Source of the DNA: Ensifer adhaerens
Lineage (GTDB): Bacteria; Pseudomonadota; Alphaproteobacteria; Rhizobiales; Rhizobiaceae
DNA: 64,000 nt
Direction: 5' to 3'
Assembly (NCBI GenBank): GCA_900215285.1
Contig: OCMG01000004.1
Span: 744,001-808,000, forward strand
Shown: in pieces, positions 9,078 through 16,572 of the stretch
Position numbering within the stretch: the first letter of the stretch is position 1
Layout of the letters: the number at the start of each line of letters is the position of its first letter
Notes under the pieces: model-generated
The model's input: the letters and a program-made list of their open reading frames with translations, nothing else
Database searches by the model: none
Told to the model about the DNA's origin: nothing
Made by a program: the position numbers and the translations under genes

Positions 9078-9563
9078 CTATCCCGGCAGAGCAAACTTTG
9101 AATAGTGCTGCCGGATATACGCCAGCTTCGGATCAATGTAGGTCTGACAGAAAGGCCTGCTCGGATCGGTGCGGTAGTAGTTCTGATAGCGCGCATCCGA
9201 CGCCCTAAAGCCCACAAAGGATAAAACCAAGGTGTGCACTGCCTCGCCAGTCTCTTCGCCCAAGCGGGCAATCGCTTGCTCAGCTTCAGGGCGGTGGCTC
9301 TCTTCAAATATGTAAATTGCACTGCGATATTTGCTGTGCAGCGCTCGGGCTCGCTTGGCGGAGTGCGTCCTGAGGTGGACCTCGGACAGCGTCGTCAAAC
9401 CAATGACCGTGGCATCGAAGGTGACGATCACCCCTTCTGCCCAAGTGTCTGCCGGCGCCATCGATCGTAGAAAACCCTGGTCGACCTGCGTGACGCCGCG
9501 CAACGCTTGGAAAACACCCTCGGTGCACCAGTGGCAGCCTCCACCAAAGCCGACCTTTGCCAT
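9078..9563 (-). CDS. MsrA-like peptide-methionine (S)-S-oxide reductase, divergent CHWC type
   Basis: A 161-residue MsrA-fold protein that should reduce the S-epimer of methionine sulfoxide. The catalytic segment is GGCHWCTEG (Cys10, Cys13), where typical MsrA has GCFWG; the additional Cys creates a CxxC. The middle is diverged from the two other MsrA copies in this window, although YYRTDPSRPFC and a C-terminal helix are retained. ATG 9563 has GGGAG upstream; a TTG two codons earlier is possible. It lies three bases after the hydrolase gene, probably as the last gene of a dps-hydrolase-msrA operon. Confidence 0.78.
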   Translation of the reverse strand: MAKVGFGGGCHWCTEGVFQALRGVTQVDQGFLRSMAPADTWAEGVIVTFDATVIGLTTLSEVHLRTHSAKRARALHSKYRSAIYIFEESHRPEAEQAIARLGEETGEAVHTLVLSFVGFRASDARYQNYYRTDPSRPFCQTYIDPKLAYIRQHYSKFALPG

Positions 9564-9565
9564 CC

Positions 9566-10420
9566 TCAACTCCCGCGTAAAGGCAAAACGGTTGGGCCGG
9601 ACTTATCGAGCTGGCGGACGAACGCGATGATCCGCTGTCCGACATCGTCCGCCATTTCGACATGAGGGTAGTGCCCGGCGCCCGCGACAATCATGGTTTC
9701 GGCATTGATCCTCGAAGCCAAGCTCCGAGCTTCTTCGACAGGGTCCGGGAAGTCTGGATCCTTCGAGCCCATCACAATGAGGCTCGGCACGGAGACTTCG
9801 TCCAAGATCGCTGCGGTGTCGGCCTTCGACAATGAGAGCATCGTCAACAGAGCCTGCATGCGTTTCGGCTCCCTGAGGGTTGCGCCAATCGCCGCTTTCA
9901 CCTCAGCGTGATCCGGTGCCGGCTTCGTCGGAAATAGGCTGCTCCAGTACGTCGTCCAGAACCAAGTACGCCATGGGCCGGCGAATCCGAGCGAGAGGAC
10001 CAGTTTCTGGATCGTTGTGAGGGGAAGATCGCGGACAATCGGCCCGAGCAGCACCACCCCGTTGACGAGGCCGGGAGCCTCCTTGGCAGCCCATAACGCG
10101 GACCCAGCCGCGAACGAGTTGCCCATGATCGTGGCTGGACCTGCACTCAATTGTTGGAGGATGGCGATGGCGTCACGGCCGACCGCTCGCGCGGAGTAAT
10201 CCGGCCACTCCGGCGACGATTCGCCGAACCCGCGGACGTCCAACGTGACCACTCGGAATCCCGCATGCTGCAGCATAGGTTTCACGAGGCGATATTCGGA
10301 TCGCAAGTCGCCCATTCCGGGGATGCCTATAACGACGGGTCCGGTTCCGCCCGTGTCGTCGAAGGCTATGGTGCCGCCCTCTGTTTCAAGAAACTGGGTC
10401 TGCGCATCGTTAGACGCCAT
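9566..10420 (-). CDS. Alpha/beta hydrolase
   Basis: A 284-residue single-domain hydrolase. The nucleophile elbow is GNSFAAG (Ser102), the oxyanion region GIPGMGD lies near residue 35, the acid is probably the Asp in GSKDPDF, and the catalytic His is in GAGHYPH near residue 250. The substrate cannot be read from sequence; esterase- or haloperoxidase-like members of this fold are common beside oxidative-stress genes. ATG 10420 is chosen over an earlier start inside dps. It sits between dps and the CHWC-type msrA with minimal spacing, so co-transcription is likely. Confidence 0.82.
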   Translation of the reverse strand: MASNDAQTQFLETEGGTIAFDDTGGTGPVVIGIPGMGDLRSEYRLVKPMLQHAGFRVVTLDVRGFGESSPEWPDYSARAVGRDAIAILQQLSAGPATIMGNSFAAGSALWAAKEAPGLVNGVVLLGPIVRDLPLTTIQKLVLSLGFAGPWRTWFWTTYWSSLFPTKPAPDHAEVKAAIGATLREPKRMQALLTMLSLSKADTAAILDEVSVPSLIVMGSKDPDFPDPVEEARSLASRINAETMIVAGAGHYPHVEMADDVGQRIIAFVRQLDKSGPTVLPLRGS

Positions 10421-10449
10421 GAAACGATCCGATCCGTTGAGCAGCAGGC

Positions 10450-10944
10450 CTATCGGCTGACTTCGAAGAGAAACCACGCACGGCGTTCCGCCTCGTCGGT
10501 CCAGGTATCGATCAGGCCGGAGGTCGCATTGTCCTTCGCTTGGTCGGCGACGTCCTTTGCGCGACGCAGCGACTCGACCATGTGAAGATTATCAGCGCGC
10601 AATTCCGCCAGCATGTCCTGCGGCGCGACGAACTCCGCGTCGTTGTCCTTGATCGTCTGGTGGCGGGCGATATCGCCGATCGATCGGATGGTCGTATTAC
10701 CGGTCTTCCGGGCGCGCTCAGCCATAGCATCGGTAGCGGCGAGGATCTCCGCGGCTTGCTCGTCGAGAAGCAGGTGGTAGTCCCTGAAGTACGGGCCCGA
10801 GACATGCCAATGAAAGTTCTTGGTCTTGAGGTAGACCGCATAGCTGTTCGCCAAAATGATCTTCAGCGCATCCGCGACCGTCATGGTCGCGCTTTCGTCG
10901 AGGTCAGAAGGTGAAGGCGCGGTTGCAGCACTGGAGTTTGTCAT
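10450..10944 (-). CDS. dps: Dps-family DNA-protecting ferritin-like protein
   Basis: A 164-residue four-helix ferritin-like protein. It shows the Dps ferroxidase signature: KTKNFHWHVSGPYF (His pair), then LLLDEQAAEI supplying the Asp and Glu of the intersubunit iron site. Dps dodecamers oxidise Fe(II) with H2O2 and shield DNA. The N-terminus is uncertain: ATG 10944 has GAGAAAG upstream, while ATG 10965 lacks a clear site. A motif shared with other cargo promoters (AACTATAGTTTCGATAGTT, 11052-11070) lies about 117 bases upstream, so the dps-hydrolase-msrA operon is probably regulated through it. Confidence 0.88.
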   Translation of the reverse strand: MTNSSAATAPSPSDLDESATMTVADALKIILANSYAVYLKTKNFHWHVSGPYFRDYHLLLDEQAAEILAATDAMAERARKTGNTTIRSIGDIARHQTIKDNDAEFVAPQDMLAELRADNLHMVESLRRAKDVADQAKDNATSGLIDTWTDEAERRAWFLFEVSR

Positions 10945-11051
10945 CGCTTGGACTTTCTCGATCATGGCTTGCGCAAGAGACCAGCGCCGATTCTTTCGCA
11001 CGCTAAGGTACAGAGAATGAATTTACGTCAGGATGAAGTCCAATGACCTGT

Positions 11052-11070
11052 AACTATAGTTTCGATAGTT
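11052..11070. promoter_or_regulatory. Inverted-repeat operator candidate upstream of dps
   Basis: AACTAT and ATAGTT flank a 7-base centre, giving an interrupted palindrome with core ATAGTTTCGAT. The same core occurs at 15084-15100 before the molybdopterin oxidoreductase operon and, as ATAGTTTCTAT, at 21982-21992 before msrB. Its dyad shape and distance from the start codon (~117 bases) suit a LysR-type regulator; two LysR genes are present in the cargo. Confidence 0.45.
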
Positions 11071-11145
11071 CAGGCGACCAGAAACGAGCCTAGGGGCCCA
11101 GGTTCGCGCCCATCACGGTCACCACGTTTAGCGGTGAAGCCAAGC

Positions 11146-11412
11146 TCATGCGTCCGGTCGAAAGTGGAGCACGAACGCCACGACCTTTTCTGCGGACATC
11201 TCACACGGCTTGAGTGAAGCCTTGCCCGCTGAGACGCGGTATAGGTTGAAGCTGACGATGTCGGTTCCAGCCAGCTCTCGGGCAAAAAGGCTGTTACGTC
11301 GGCCATCTTTGGAGCGGCGGACTGTAACGCCGAAGCGCCGGGCTTTGTAAGTGCCCTCGCTATATCCGTCCGGTAGCTTAGCGAAAGCCGTATCGAATTC
11401 TTTCTCCTCCAC
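11146..11412 (-). CDS. Conserved hypothetical protein next to glutaredoxin
   Basis: An 88-residue basic protein that I cannot assign to a named family. It has a compact alpha/beta look with a central RRFGVTVRRSKDGRR segment and ends in VAFVLHFRPDA. It starts with GTG at 11412, two bases after the glutaredoxin stop codon, so the two are almost certainly co-translated. A single Cys is present. A competing open frame at 11070-11417 on the same strand overlaps it but shows poorer composition. Confidence 0.6.
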   Translation of the reverse strand: MEEKEFDTAFAKLPDGYSEGTYKARRFGVTVRRSKDGRRNSLFARELAGTDIVSFNLYRVSAGKASLKPCEMSAEKVVAFVLHFRPDA

Positions 11413-11413
11413 T

Positions 11414-11689
11414 TCACGTCACTGGTGGCCGTCCGACGGCGAGCAGCTGGTCGAGCCCGCCTCTGGCATCGAGGGCATGGAGTTCGTCGGAGCCGCCCAC
11501 ATGCGTGCCGTTGATGAATATCTGCGGCACGGTGCTTCGACCTGAGACGTCGATCATCGCTTTTCGGTTTTCCGCACTAGCCTCGATGTCGACTTCCGTG
11601 AACGCTACCCCCTTTTTTGTAAGCAGCGCTTTCGCTCGGCGGCAGTATGGGCACCAACTCGCGACATAGAGGAGGACTTCTGGCTTCAT
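11414..11689 (-). CDS. grxC: Glutaredoxin 3 (GrxC-type)
   Basis: A 91-residue class I glutaredoxin with active site CPYC at residues 13-16. The cis-proline STVPQIF near residue 58 and the glutathione-binding GGSDEL near residue 71 are present. It reduces disulfides and glutathionylated proteins using glutathione. ATG 11689 is preceded by TTGGAG; a longer frame upstream lacks this. It heads a two-gene unit with the 88-residue hypothetical protein and fits the thiol-repair theme of the cargo. Confidence 0.92.
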   Translation of the reverse strand: MKPEVLLYVASWCPYCRRAKALLTKKGVAFTEVDIEASAENRKAMIDVSGRSTVPQIFINGTHVGGSDELHALDARGGLDQLLAVGRPPVT

Positions 11690-11828
11690 TTTGCATCTCC
11701 AATCGTTGACGCGTGACGTGAGTCCTTCGCGGCGGAACCTAAGTATCACCGCGACTCTCGAGCGGCTGGGAGCGAGGGCGCGAAACTACGTGACGGCTGA
11801 TTTGAGGAAGGCCGCAAGATCCAGGCCA

Positions 11829-12185
11829 TCACGCAGCCATTTTCCTGACCGCATCCAGCACCCGGTCTTGCCGGTATGGCTTGGAGAAGAATGGAATATC
11901 CGGTGGGACAACAGCCTCTTCCGGCCACGGCCTTCCGGACGTGATTATGATCTGAATGGTCGGCCATTTGTCTCGAATACGGATGGCTACGGCCGGCAAC
12001 TCGATCGGCGGTCTCCACTCGGGGGGCAGCGCCTTGTACCCTTCTCTGAGATACCAATCTGGAGGATTGAGGCCAGCCGCATGCACTCGGACGAGAACCT
12101 CGCCTGGCCTGACGGCGGGCTTTGGAGCATCCTCGTAGCGGAGTACGCCGGGAGCACCGAATTCGTGGAAGCGGATTGCCTTCAT
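11829..12185 (-). pseudogene. Chimeric remnant: alcohol dehydrogenase N-terminus joined to response-regulator C-terminus
   Basis: A 118-codon frame with a good GGAGG site and ATG at 12185. Codons 1 to ~66 match the N-terminal GroES-like part of zinc-type MDR alcohol dehydrogenase/quinone reductase (MKAIRFHEFGAPGVLRYED, then PGEVLVRVHAAGLNPPDWY). From codon ~67 the sequence changes to the end of a receiver (CheY-like) domain: KWPTIQIIITSG, then a KPY motif and a final helix DAVRKMAA. Neither half is complete: there is no cofactor-binding domain and no phosphoacceptor Asp. The join near base 11987 is best explained by a deletion fusing two unrelated genes. Confidence 0.7.
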
Positions 12186-12198
12186 CAATATCCTCCGG

Positions 12199-13464
12199 TC
12201 AAACGCGTTCAAGAAGAGCAACGGTGCCCTGGCCGCCATCAGCGCAGATGCTGACGATCCCTCGCGACCCCACCGGCAGGGCCCACAGTTCCTTCACCGC
12301 TTGGCTAAGATCGCGCGCGCCGGTCGCCCCGAAGGGATGTCCGATGGCTACCGAACCGCCATTGGGGTTGACTCGATTCCAATCGAACTCGCCCATGGCG
12401 GCCTCGACGCCGGCCTTTTCGCGTACCCAATCCGGATCGGCGATGGCCGCGACATTGGCCAACACCTGGGCAGCGAACGCTTCGTGGATCTCCCACAGAG
12501 CGATGTCGGAGAAGCCGAGGCGATGCCGCGCGAGCAAGCGCGGTATCCCGTAGGAAGGCGCCATCAGGAGCCCTTCCGAATGGAGGTCGACTGCCGACAC
12601 TTCGTAGTCGACGAGCCGCGCGAAAGGCGTACCGGCGGGAAGTCTCCTCAGACCCGCGTCGTTGGCAACCCAGCAGCCGGCCGCTCCATCGGTGATGGGG
12701 GAACTGTTGCCGGCCGTCAGGCTGCCCTGTCCGCTCTCCCGATCGAAGGCTGGCTTTAGGGCGGCGAGGCGCTCGGCAGACGTATCTGCTCGCGGGTTCG
12801 CGTCGCGCGCCAACTCCGGCAGAGAGATGACAAGGTCGTCGAAGAAGCCGTTGTCCCAGCCGGCGACGGCTCGCTGGTGGCTCTTCAGAGCCCAGTCGTC
12901 CTGAGCTTCGCGCGAGACACGCCAAGCTTTGGCGGTCTCTTCCATGTGATCGCCCATCGTCCGACCGGTGATACGGTTGGCCCACCCCTTGGTTGGGAGC
13001 ACGAAGTCGCGCGGCGTCAGCGATTGCAGCGCCGAAAGTGCCGCGGCCGGATCCTGCCCGAACAGATCGGTCAGTCGCTTGGATGCTTCAGCGGTTAAGG
13101 CAAGCGACGGCCTGCTCATGACCTCTGCGCCGCCGACCATTGTCAGGTCTGTCCCGCCACCAAGCAGTCCTGCCGCAGCGAAGGTTGCAGTCATGCTGGT
13201 CGAGCACGCTAGGACAACGGAGAACGCGGGGATGCTGGGGTTGAGCTTGGCGTCCAGCCAAACTTCCCGAGCGATGTTGCTCCATCCGAGGTTGGGTATG
13301 ACGGTTCCCCAAACAGCCAGATCGGGCTCGGCAAGATTCGCCATCGCCTGGACCACAGGCACAGATAACGAGACCGCGTCGTAGTCGGCCAACGGCCCAC
13401 TACCTCGGCCAAAGGGGGTCCGTAGCCCAGCCGCTACGAAAACAGGTTCAGCAAAGCGGCTCAT
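12199..13464 (-). CDS. Thiolase (acetyl-CoA C-acetyltransferase family)
   Basis: A 421-residue thiolase that should cleave or form acetoacetyl-CoA or longer 3-ketoacyl-CoA. The nucleophilic cysteine is in VVLACSTSMTA (Cys87), the catalytic His is in NPNGGSVAIGHPFGATGAR, and the second Cys is in SICADGGQG near the end. The GHPFGATG form and long lid resemble FadI-type thiolases. It precedes the chimeric dehydrogenase by 13 bases on the same strand. No partner dehydrogenase or hydratase is nearby, so its place in this stress-dominated cargo is unclear. Confidence 0.85.
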   Translation of the reverse strand: MSRFAEPVFVAAGLRTPFGRGSGPLADYDAVSLSVPVVQAMANLAEPDLAVWGTVIPNLGWSNIAREVWLDAKLNPSIPAFSVVLACSTSMTATFAAAGLLGGGTDLTMVGGAEVMSRPSLALTAEASKRLTDLFGQDPAAALSALQSLTPRDFVLPTKGWANRITGRTMGDHMEETAKAWRVSREAQDDWALKSHQRAVAGWDNGFFDDLVISLPELARDANPRADTSAERLAALKPAFDRESGQGSLTAGNSSPITDGAAGCWVANDAGLRRLPAGTPFARLVDYEVSAVDLHSEGLLMAPSYGIPRLLARHRLGFSDIALWEIHEAFAAQVLANVAAIADPDWVREKAGVEAAMGEFDWNRVNPNGGSVAIGHPFGATGARDLSQAVKELWALPVGSRGIVSICADGGQGTVALLERV

Positions 13465-13521
13465 ACCGATCTCCCGCGAATCGAAAGTTGAAAAGCAATG
13501 AGCGTGGGCGCTACGCTGCGT

Positions 13522-14268
13522 TTAACCGCCATAGCGCTCGGTCTTAATAATTGAGGGGTCCAGGCCTGCCGAGAGCGCACCGTCCGTTGCGATGTTGACG
13601 AAGCCGTTGGAGCCGCAGACGAAGACCTGCGAAGGGTTTCGGCCAAGACGGGAGATTGTCTCCCTGACCATCAAGCCGTCGATGCGCCGATCAAAGTCCG
13701 ACGCGCGCATGGGCGCCTCGCGGGTGATCGCCAGCGCCAAGCTGAATGCTGGATCGTCCGTTTCAATCGAATGCAGCTCTCTGGAGAACAGCACGTCTTG
13801 GGCGGTCCGCGCCGATAGGAGCAGCGCAACTGGGGCCGTCTGCGCTAGGGATTGGCGCTGGCGGATCATCGCCATCAGCGGCACGACACCGGAGCCTGCT
13901 CCCATCAGTAGGACTGGCTCGTCGGCGGGCTCCGGCCATAGGAAATGGCCACCGAGCGGTCCGCGGAGTTCGATCTCGTCGCCGGTTGCTGCGATATCAT
14001 GGAAGAACGGTGAGACCTCGCCATCGTGAAGGCGCTCGATGGCGAGTTCGAGGATCGGAGATGAAGCGGGCGACGAGGCGATCGAATAGCTTCGCATCGC
14101 GGTGTAGCCGTCGGGCGCGGTCAGGCGGACATCGACGTGCTGGCCCGCGACATGAGCGAACGGGTTCTCCAACCGCAGGAAGAAGCTCTTGATACTCGGA
14201 GTCTGTTGGACGATTTCGTCGATGAAGCAGGACTGCCACGACGCGGGTTGCGCGCCGATCTCAGTCAT
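13522..14268 (-). CDS. FAD/NAD(P)H-binding flavin reductase of the ferredoxin reductase superfamily
   Basis: A 248-residue oxidoreductase. The N-terminal FAD-binding beta-barrel contains the RSYSIASSP motif near residue 68, and the NAD(P)-binding Rossmann part contains GAGSGVVPLM near residue 127. The C-terminus has VFVCGSNGFV, typical of this superfamily, and no iron-sulfur extension. It should pass electrons from NAD(P)H to a partner. Its ATG (14268) overlaps the 3' end of the molybdopterin oxidoreductase gene by eight bases, so the two are translationally coupled and very likely work together. Confidence 0.88.
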   Translation of the reverse strand: MTEIGAQPASWQSCFIDEIVQQTPSIKSFFLRLENPFAHVAGQHVDVRLTAPDGYTAMRSYSIASSPASSPILELAIERLHDGEVSPFFHDIAATGDEIELRGPLGGHFLWPEPADEPVLLMGAGSGVVPLMAMIRQRQSLAQTAPVALLLSARTAQDVLFSRELHSIETDDPAFSLALAITREAPMRASDFDRRIDGLMVRETISRLGRNPSQVFVCGSNGFVNIATDGALSAGLDPSIIKTERYGG

Positions 14269-14866
14269 GGGTGTATCTTTGCTCGCGCCAAGGATCGCCG
14301 TAAATGTGGTAGCCACGCAGCTCCCAGAAGCCGGCTTCATCGCGCGTTGTGAATTGCAGCGCGTTCACCCATTTCGCGGACTTCCAGAAGTATAAGTGGG
14401 GAACGAGGAGACGCGCCGGTCCCCCATGATCGCGCAGGAGTGGCTGGCCCTCGTAGTTCAGAGCGACCATGGCCTTCCCCGACAACATGTCGGCCAATGG
14501 AACATTCGTCGAATACCCATCGTAGCAATGCGCCAGGACGAAGTCTGTTGGCCGCTCAATCCCTGCTGCCGCAAGGATGTCCTCGATGAGCACGCCCTCC
14601 CATGCAGTATCGAGCTTCGACCAGGACGTCACACAGTGAATGTCTTTGGTCACCTTCGTCTTGGGCAGCGCATTGAACTCGCCCCAATTCCAGACCTTAA
14701 CGGGTCGAGGGCCGATCTTGACCGTGAACTTCCAGTCGGATGTGTCAATGCGCGGCGTCGGTCCCGCTGTCAGAACCGGGAAGTTTTCAACGAGGTGCTG
14801 ACCAGGTGGGATTCGGTTCGAGTTGTCGCCGCCTGTACCGCGGCCGGTAAAACCTCTGGTGACCAT
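14261..14866 (-). CDS. Sulfite oxidase-like molybdopterin oxidoreductase, apparently cytosolic
   Basis: A 201-residue protein of the sulfite oxidase/YedY (MsrP) molybdopterin fold. The cysteine that ligates molybdenum is Cys78 in DIHCVTSW. Further fold motifs are ENFPVLTAGPTP near residue 27, WEGVLIEDIL near 88, and HGGPARLLVPHLYFWKSAKW near 147. Unlike periplasmic MsrP it has no Tat or Sec signal, so it probably acts in the cytosol. The coupled flavin reductase gene immediately downstream is a plausible electron donor. Given the methionine-repair neighbours, methionine sulfoxide or another S- or N-oxide is a candidate substrate; this is inferred. Confidence 0.85.
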   Translation of the reverse strand: MVTRGFTGRGTGGDNSNRIPPGQHLVENFPVLTAGPTPRIDTSDWKFTVKIGPRPVKVWNWGEFNALPKTKVTKDIHCVTSWSKLDTAWEGVLIEDILAAAGIERPTDFVLAHCYDGYSTNVPLADMLSGKAMVALNYEGQPLLRDHGGPARLLVPHLYFWKSAKWVNALQFTTRDEAGFWELRGYHIYGDPWREQRYTHD

Positions 14867-15083
14867 GTCGAACCCCTTTGCTTGTCACGACATACCGGAA
14901 CCGGGTTCATCACAGACTATTAGGGACAACAACTTCGCGTAAGCAAATGTCTAGTTTTCCGATAGGCTGAATCTTGGATTACCGGCGCGTTTTTCAATAT
15001 ACCAATAGCTTTGCTCAATAGGAGCTGCGACCATTGCACGGAGACTATAGCGGTATATCGACACATTTGACCAATGTCTGGTC

Positions 15084-15100
15084 GCTATAGTTTCGATAGC
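15084..15100. promoter_or_regulatory. Operator candidate, ATAGTTTC palindrome
   Basis: GCTATAGTTTCGATAGC: arms GCTAT and ATAGC around AGTTTCG. It matches the element before dps in 15 of 17 central positions. It lies between the molybdopterin oxidoreductase operon (minus strand, start 14866) and the plus-strand thioredoxin-like operon (start 15605), so it could act on either. A degenerate half copy (ACTATAGCGGTATA) is at 15044-15057. Confidence 0.45.
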
Positions 15101-15116
15101 TTCTTGCAAGAGTCTC

Positions 15117-15330
15117 AACCGTGTTCCGGCAAAGCTGACCGGCAAGGTTTCTACCGCAGACTTAGATAAGGGCGCGCCGTTGCGACCGGAACAAGATAAC
15201 TATGGCGTGACCTACGACCAAATCGACGATTTCCTCGAGAGCGGTGGATCAGTTAGTTGCGGGGACGATCTCCAGCGCATACCCCGCGACAGCACACAAG
15301 CGTGCGCTCCCTCTGGTGCGCAGCTGGCAA
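15117..15330 (+). pseudogene. nadE: Degraded 3' fragment of NAD+ synthetase (nadE)
   Basis: The frame from 15117 reads KVSTADLDKG, then GVTYDQIDDFLES, matching the C-terminal KVPTADLE...GVTYD-IDD-LEG block of bacterial NH3-dependent NAD+ synthetases. After base ~15250 the match continues in a different frame with AYPATAHKRALPLV, equivalent to the family's Y-T-HKR-LP ending. Thus only the last ~60 codons survive, the 5' three quarters are missing, and there is a frameshift. It is not functional as NadE and marks a past deletion or insertion. Confidence 0.7.
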
Positions 15331-15357
15331 GTGACCGTAAAGAGGCCTGAGGAGAGA

Positions 15358-15369
15358 CCCCCCCCCCCC
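15358..15369 (+). repeat. Homopolymeric C12 tract
   Basis: Twelve consecutive C residues lie downstream of the nadE remnant and ~235 bases before the thioredoxin-like gene. Such tracts slip during replication; no intact gene spans this one, so any effect would be on spacing within the promoter region. Confidence 0.7.
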
Positions 15370-15604
15370 ACCGGCGGGTACAAGGTATGAAAACTATACT
15401 GAGCGGCTATTGGTATTGTGGATCGTAACAATTCATAGTTGCTGCTGCGGAAATCTTGGTTCCTGAGGCATCGTCCAAAAGAAAATTCGATTCGTATCGA
15501 TTAAGAGACCTCAAGCCATTGAGCGCAGATCAGGACAGCAGTTTGCCTGCCGCCGCAATGCTCGGCCAGACATCGGGCTCCTGCATTGAGGTTGGAGAAA
15601 ACGG

Positions 15605-16078
15605 ATGAGCGCGACCGGACCACAAGCGCCAGAGCTTCGTGTGCAACATTGGATCGGCGGGGACGGAGACCGCCTTGACCTACCCCTCAAGCTCTCAGAC
15701 ATCGGTGGCGGCCCGAAAATCCTTTTCGCGTTCCAGCACTGGTGCCGTGGCTGCCATTTGCATGGCTTTCCCACGCTTCAAAGATTGCATAGGGCGTTGG
15801 AATCTAGAGGCGTTGGGTTTGCGGTCGTCCAAACGGTTTTCGAAGGCGCGCAAGAGAACACATTCGAAAAATTGCGCGTCAACCAGCTCCAGTACGGCTT
15901 ACCTGTCGCGTTTGGTCACGACGAGCCACCACCAGGTGCACCGTTCCCAACGCTCATGGGGGATTATCATACCCGGGGAACGCCTTGGTTTGTGGTGATC
16001 GATGCCCATGGCCACATTGTCTTCTCTGACTTCCATCTAGATGCAGATCGCCTTGTTGCGGAACTGGAGCGGGCGTGA
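15605..16078 (+). CDS. Thioredoxin-like (redoxin/TlpA-type) protein
   Basis: A 157-residue thioredoxin-fold protein with active site WCRGC (Cys47, Cys50) after a beta-strand, and cis-Pro in TRGTPWFVV near residue 128. No signal peptide is visible, so it appears cytosolic. The CRGC centre is atypical for thioredoxin (CGPC) and closer to peroxiredoxin/redoxin-like reductases. It begins a three-gene operon, with the DM13 gene two bases downstream and the MFS gene overlapping that. It probably reduces disulfides or peroxides. Confidence 0.8.
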   Translation: MSATGPQAPELRVQHWIGGDGDRLDLPLKLSDIGGGPKILFAFQHWCRGCHLHGFPTLQRLHRALESRGVGFAVVQTVFEGAQENTFEKLRVNQLQYGLPVAFGHDEPPPGAPFPTLMGDYHTRGTPWFVVIDAHGHIVFSDFHLDADRLVAELERA

Positions 16079-16080
16079 CC

Positions 16081-16572
16081 ATGCCGCGTTGGCTGATCCT
16101 TACCGGGACTCACATCCTCGTCATGTCCATAGGCTTCGCCGGTGGGATCTATCTGCTGCCGATCCTGACTGCGCCGCCTGCGCCCACTGAAGCCGCGCTC
16201 CAGAATTCTGCTTCGAAAGCGGTCTACGTGGGGCGGTTTGCACGCGATCTTAAGGGCAGTGATCTACTGCACTGGGGTGACGGAGAGGTTCGTGTCGCGC
16301 TCGATCGGATCGTGCACCTTGGGCGTCTTTCTCCTGGGCCGGATTACAAACTCTACCTCGCGCCCCGGTTTGTAGACACCAAACAGGACTTCCTTGAGGC
16401 CAAAGGTTCTTCAGTTCTGCTGGGAGATGTGAAGACCTTCGCTGGGTTCATCGTGGCGGTGCCAAGAGGCGTCGACATTGACGATTACAGGGCAGTTGTC
16501 ATCTGGTGCGAGGCCTTTGATCAATTCATCAGCGCTGCGGAGTATCGAGTTCCGCGACAGGCTCTGAAATGA
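16081..16572 (+). CDS. Membrane-anchored DM13-domain protein
   Basis: A 163-residue protein with one N-terminal membrane or signal-anchor segment (LILTGTHILVMSIGFAGGIY) and a DM13 domain from residue ~50. It shows the hallmark pattern VYVGRFARDLKGSD ... YKLYLAPRF ... VVIWCEAFDQFISAAEYR. DM13 domains resemble the DOMON/cytochrome b561 fold and are proposed to mediate redox reactions using the single conserved Cys (here in IWCEAF). It likely faces the periplasm. ATG 16081 follows a GGAGCGG site; a GTG at 16075 overlaps the previous stop. It is flanked by a redoxin and an MFS transporter in one operon. Confidence 0.78.
   Translation: MPRWLILTGTHILVMSIGFAGGIYLLPILTAPPAPTEAALQNSASKAVYVGRFARDLKGSDLLHWGDGEVRVALDRIVHLGRLSPGPDYKLYLAPRFVDTKQDFLEAKGSSVLLGDVKTFAGFIVAVPRGVDIDDYRAVVIWCEAFDQFISAAEYRVPRQALK

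Larger units (their letters stand above)
14867..15604. other. Long intergenic region with operator, nadE remnant and poly-C tract
   Basis: This 738-base gap separates divergent operons. It contains an AT-rich stretch with the ATAGTTTC palindrome (15084-15100), a degraded nadE fragment (about 15117-15330), a run of 12 C residues at 15358-15369, and the promoter region for the thioredoxin-like gene that starts at 15605. Other short open frames here show no coding character. Confidence 0.6.

Noticed and set aside
8724..9105. Overlapping plus-strand frames of 64-125 codons
   Set aside because: They cross the tRNA-Leu remnant, have no ribosome-binding site and show no family resemblance.
11070..11417. 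115-codon minus-strand frame
   Set aside because: It overlaps the 88-residue protein in another frame, with irregular composition; the smaller frame is directly coupled to glutaredoxin.
15249..15431. 60-codon minus-strand frame across the C12 tract
   Set aside because: It reads antisense through the nadE remnant and the homopolymer; no start signal.
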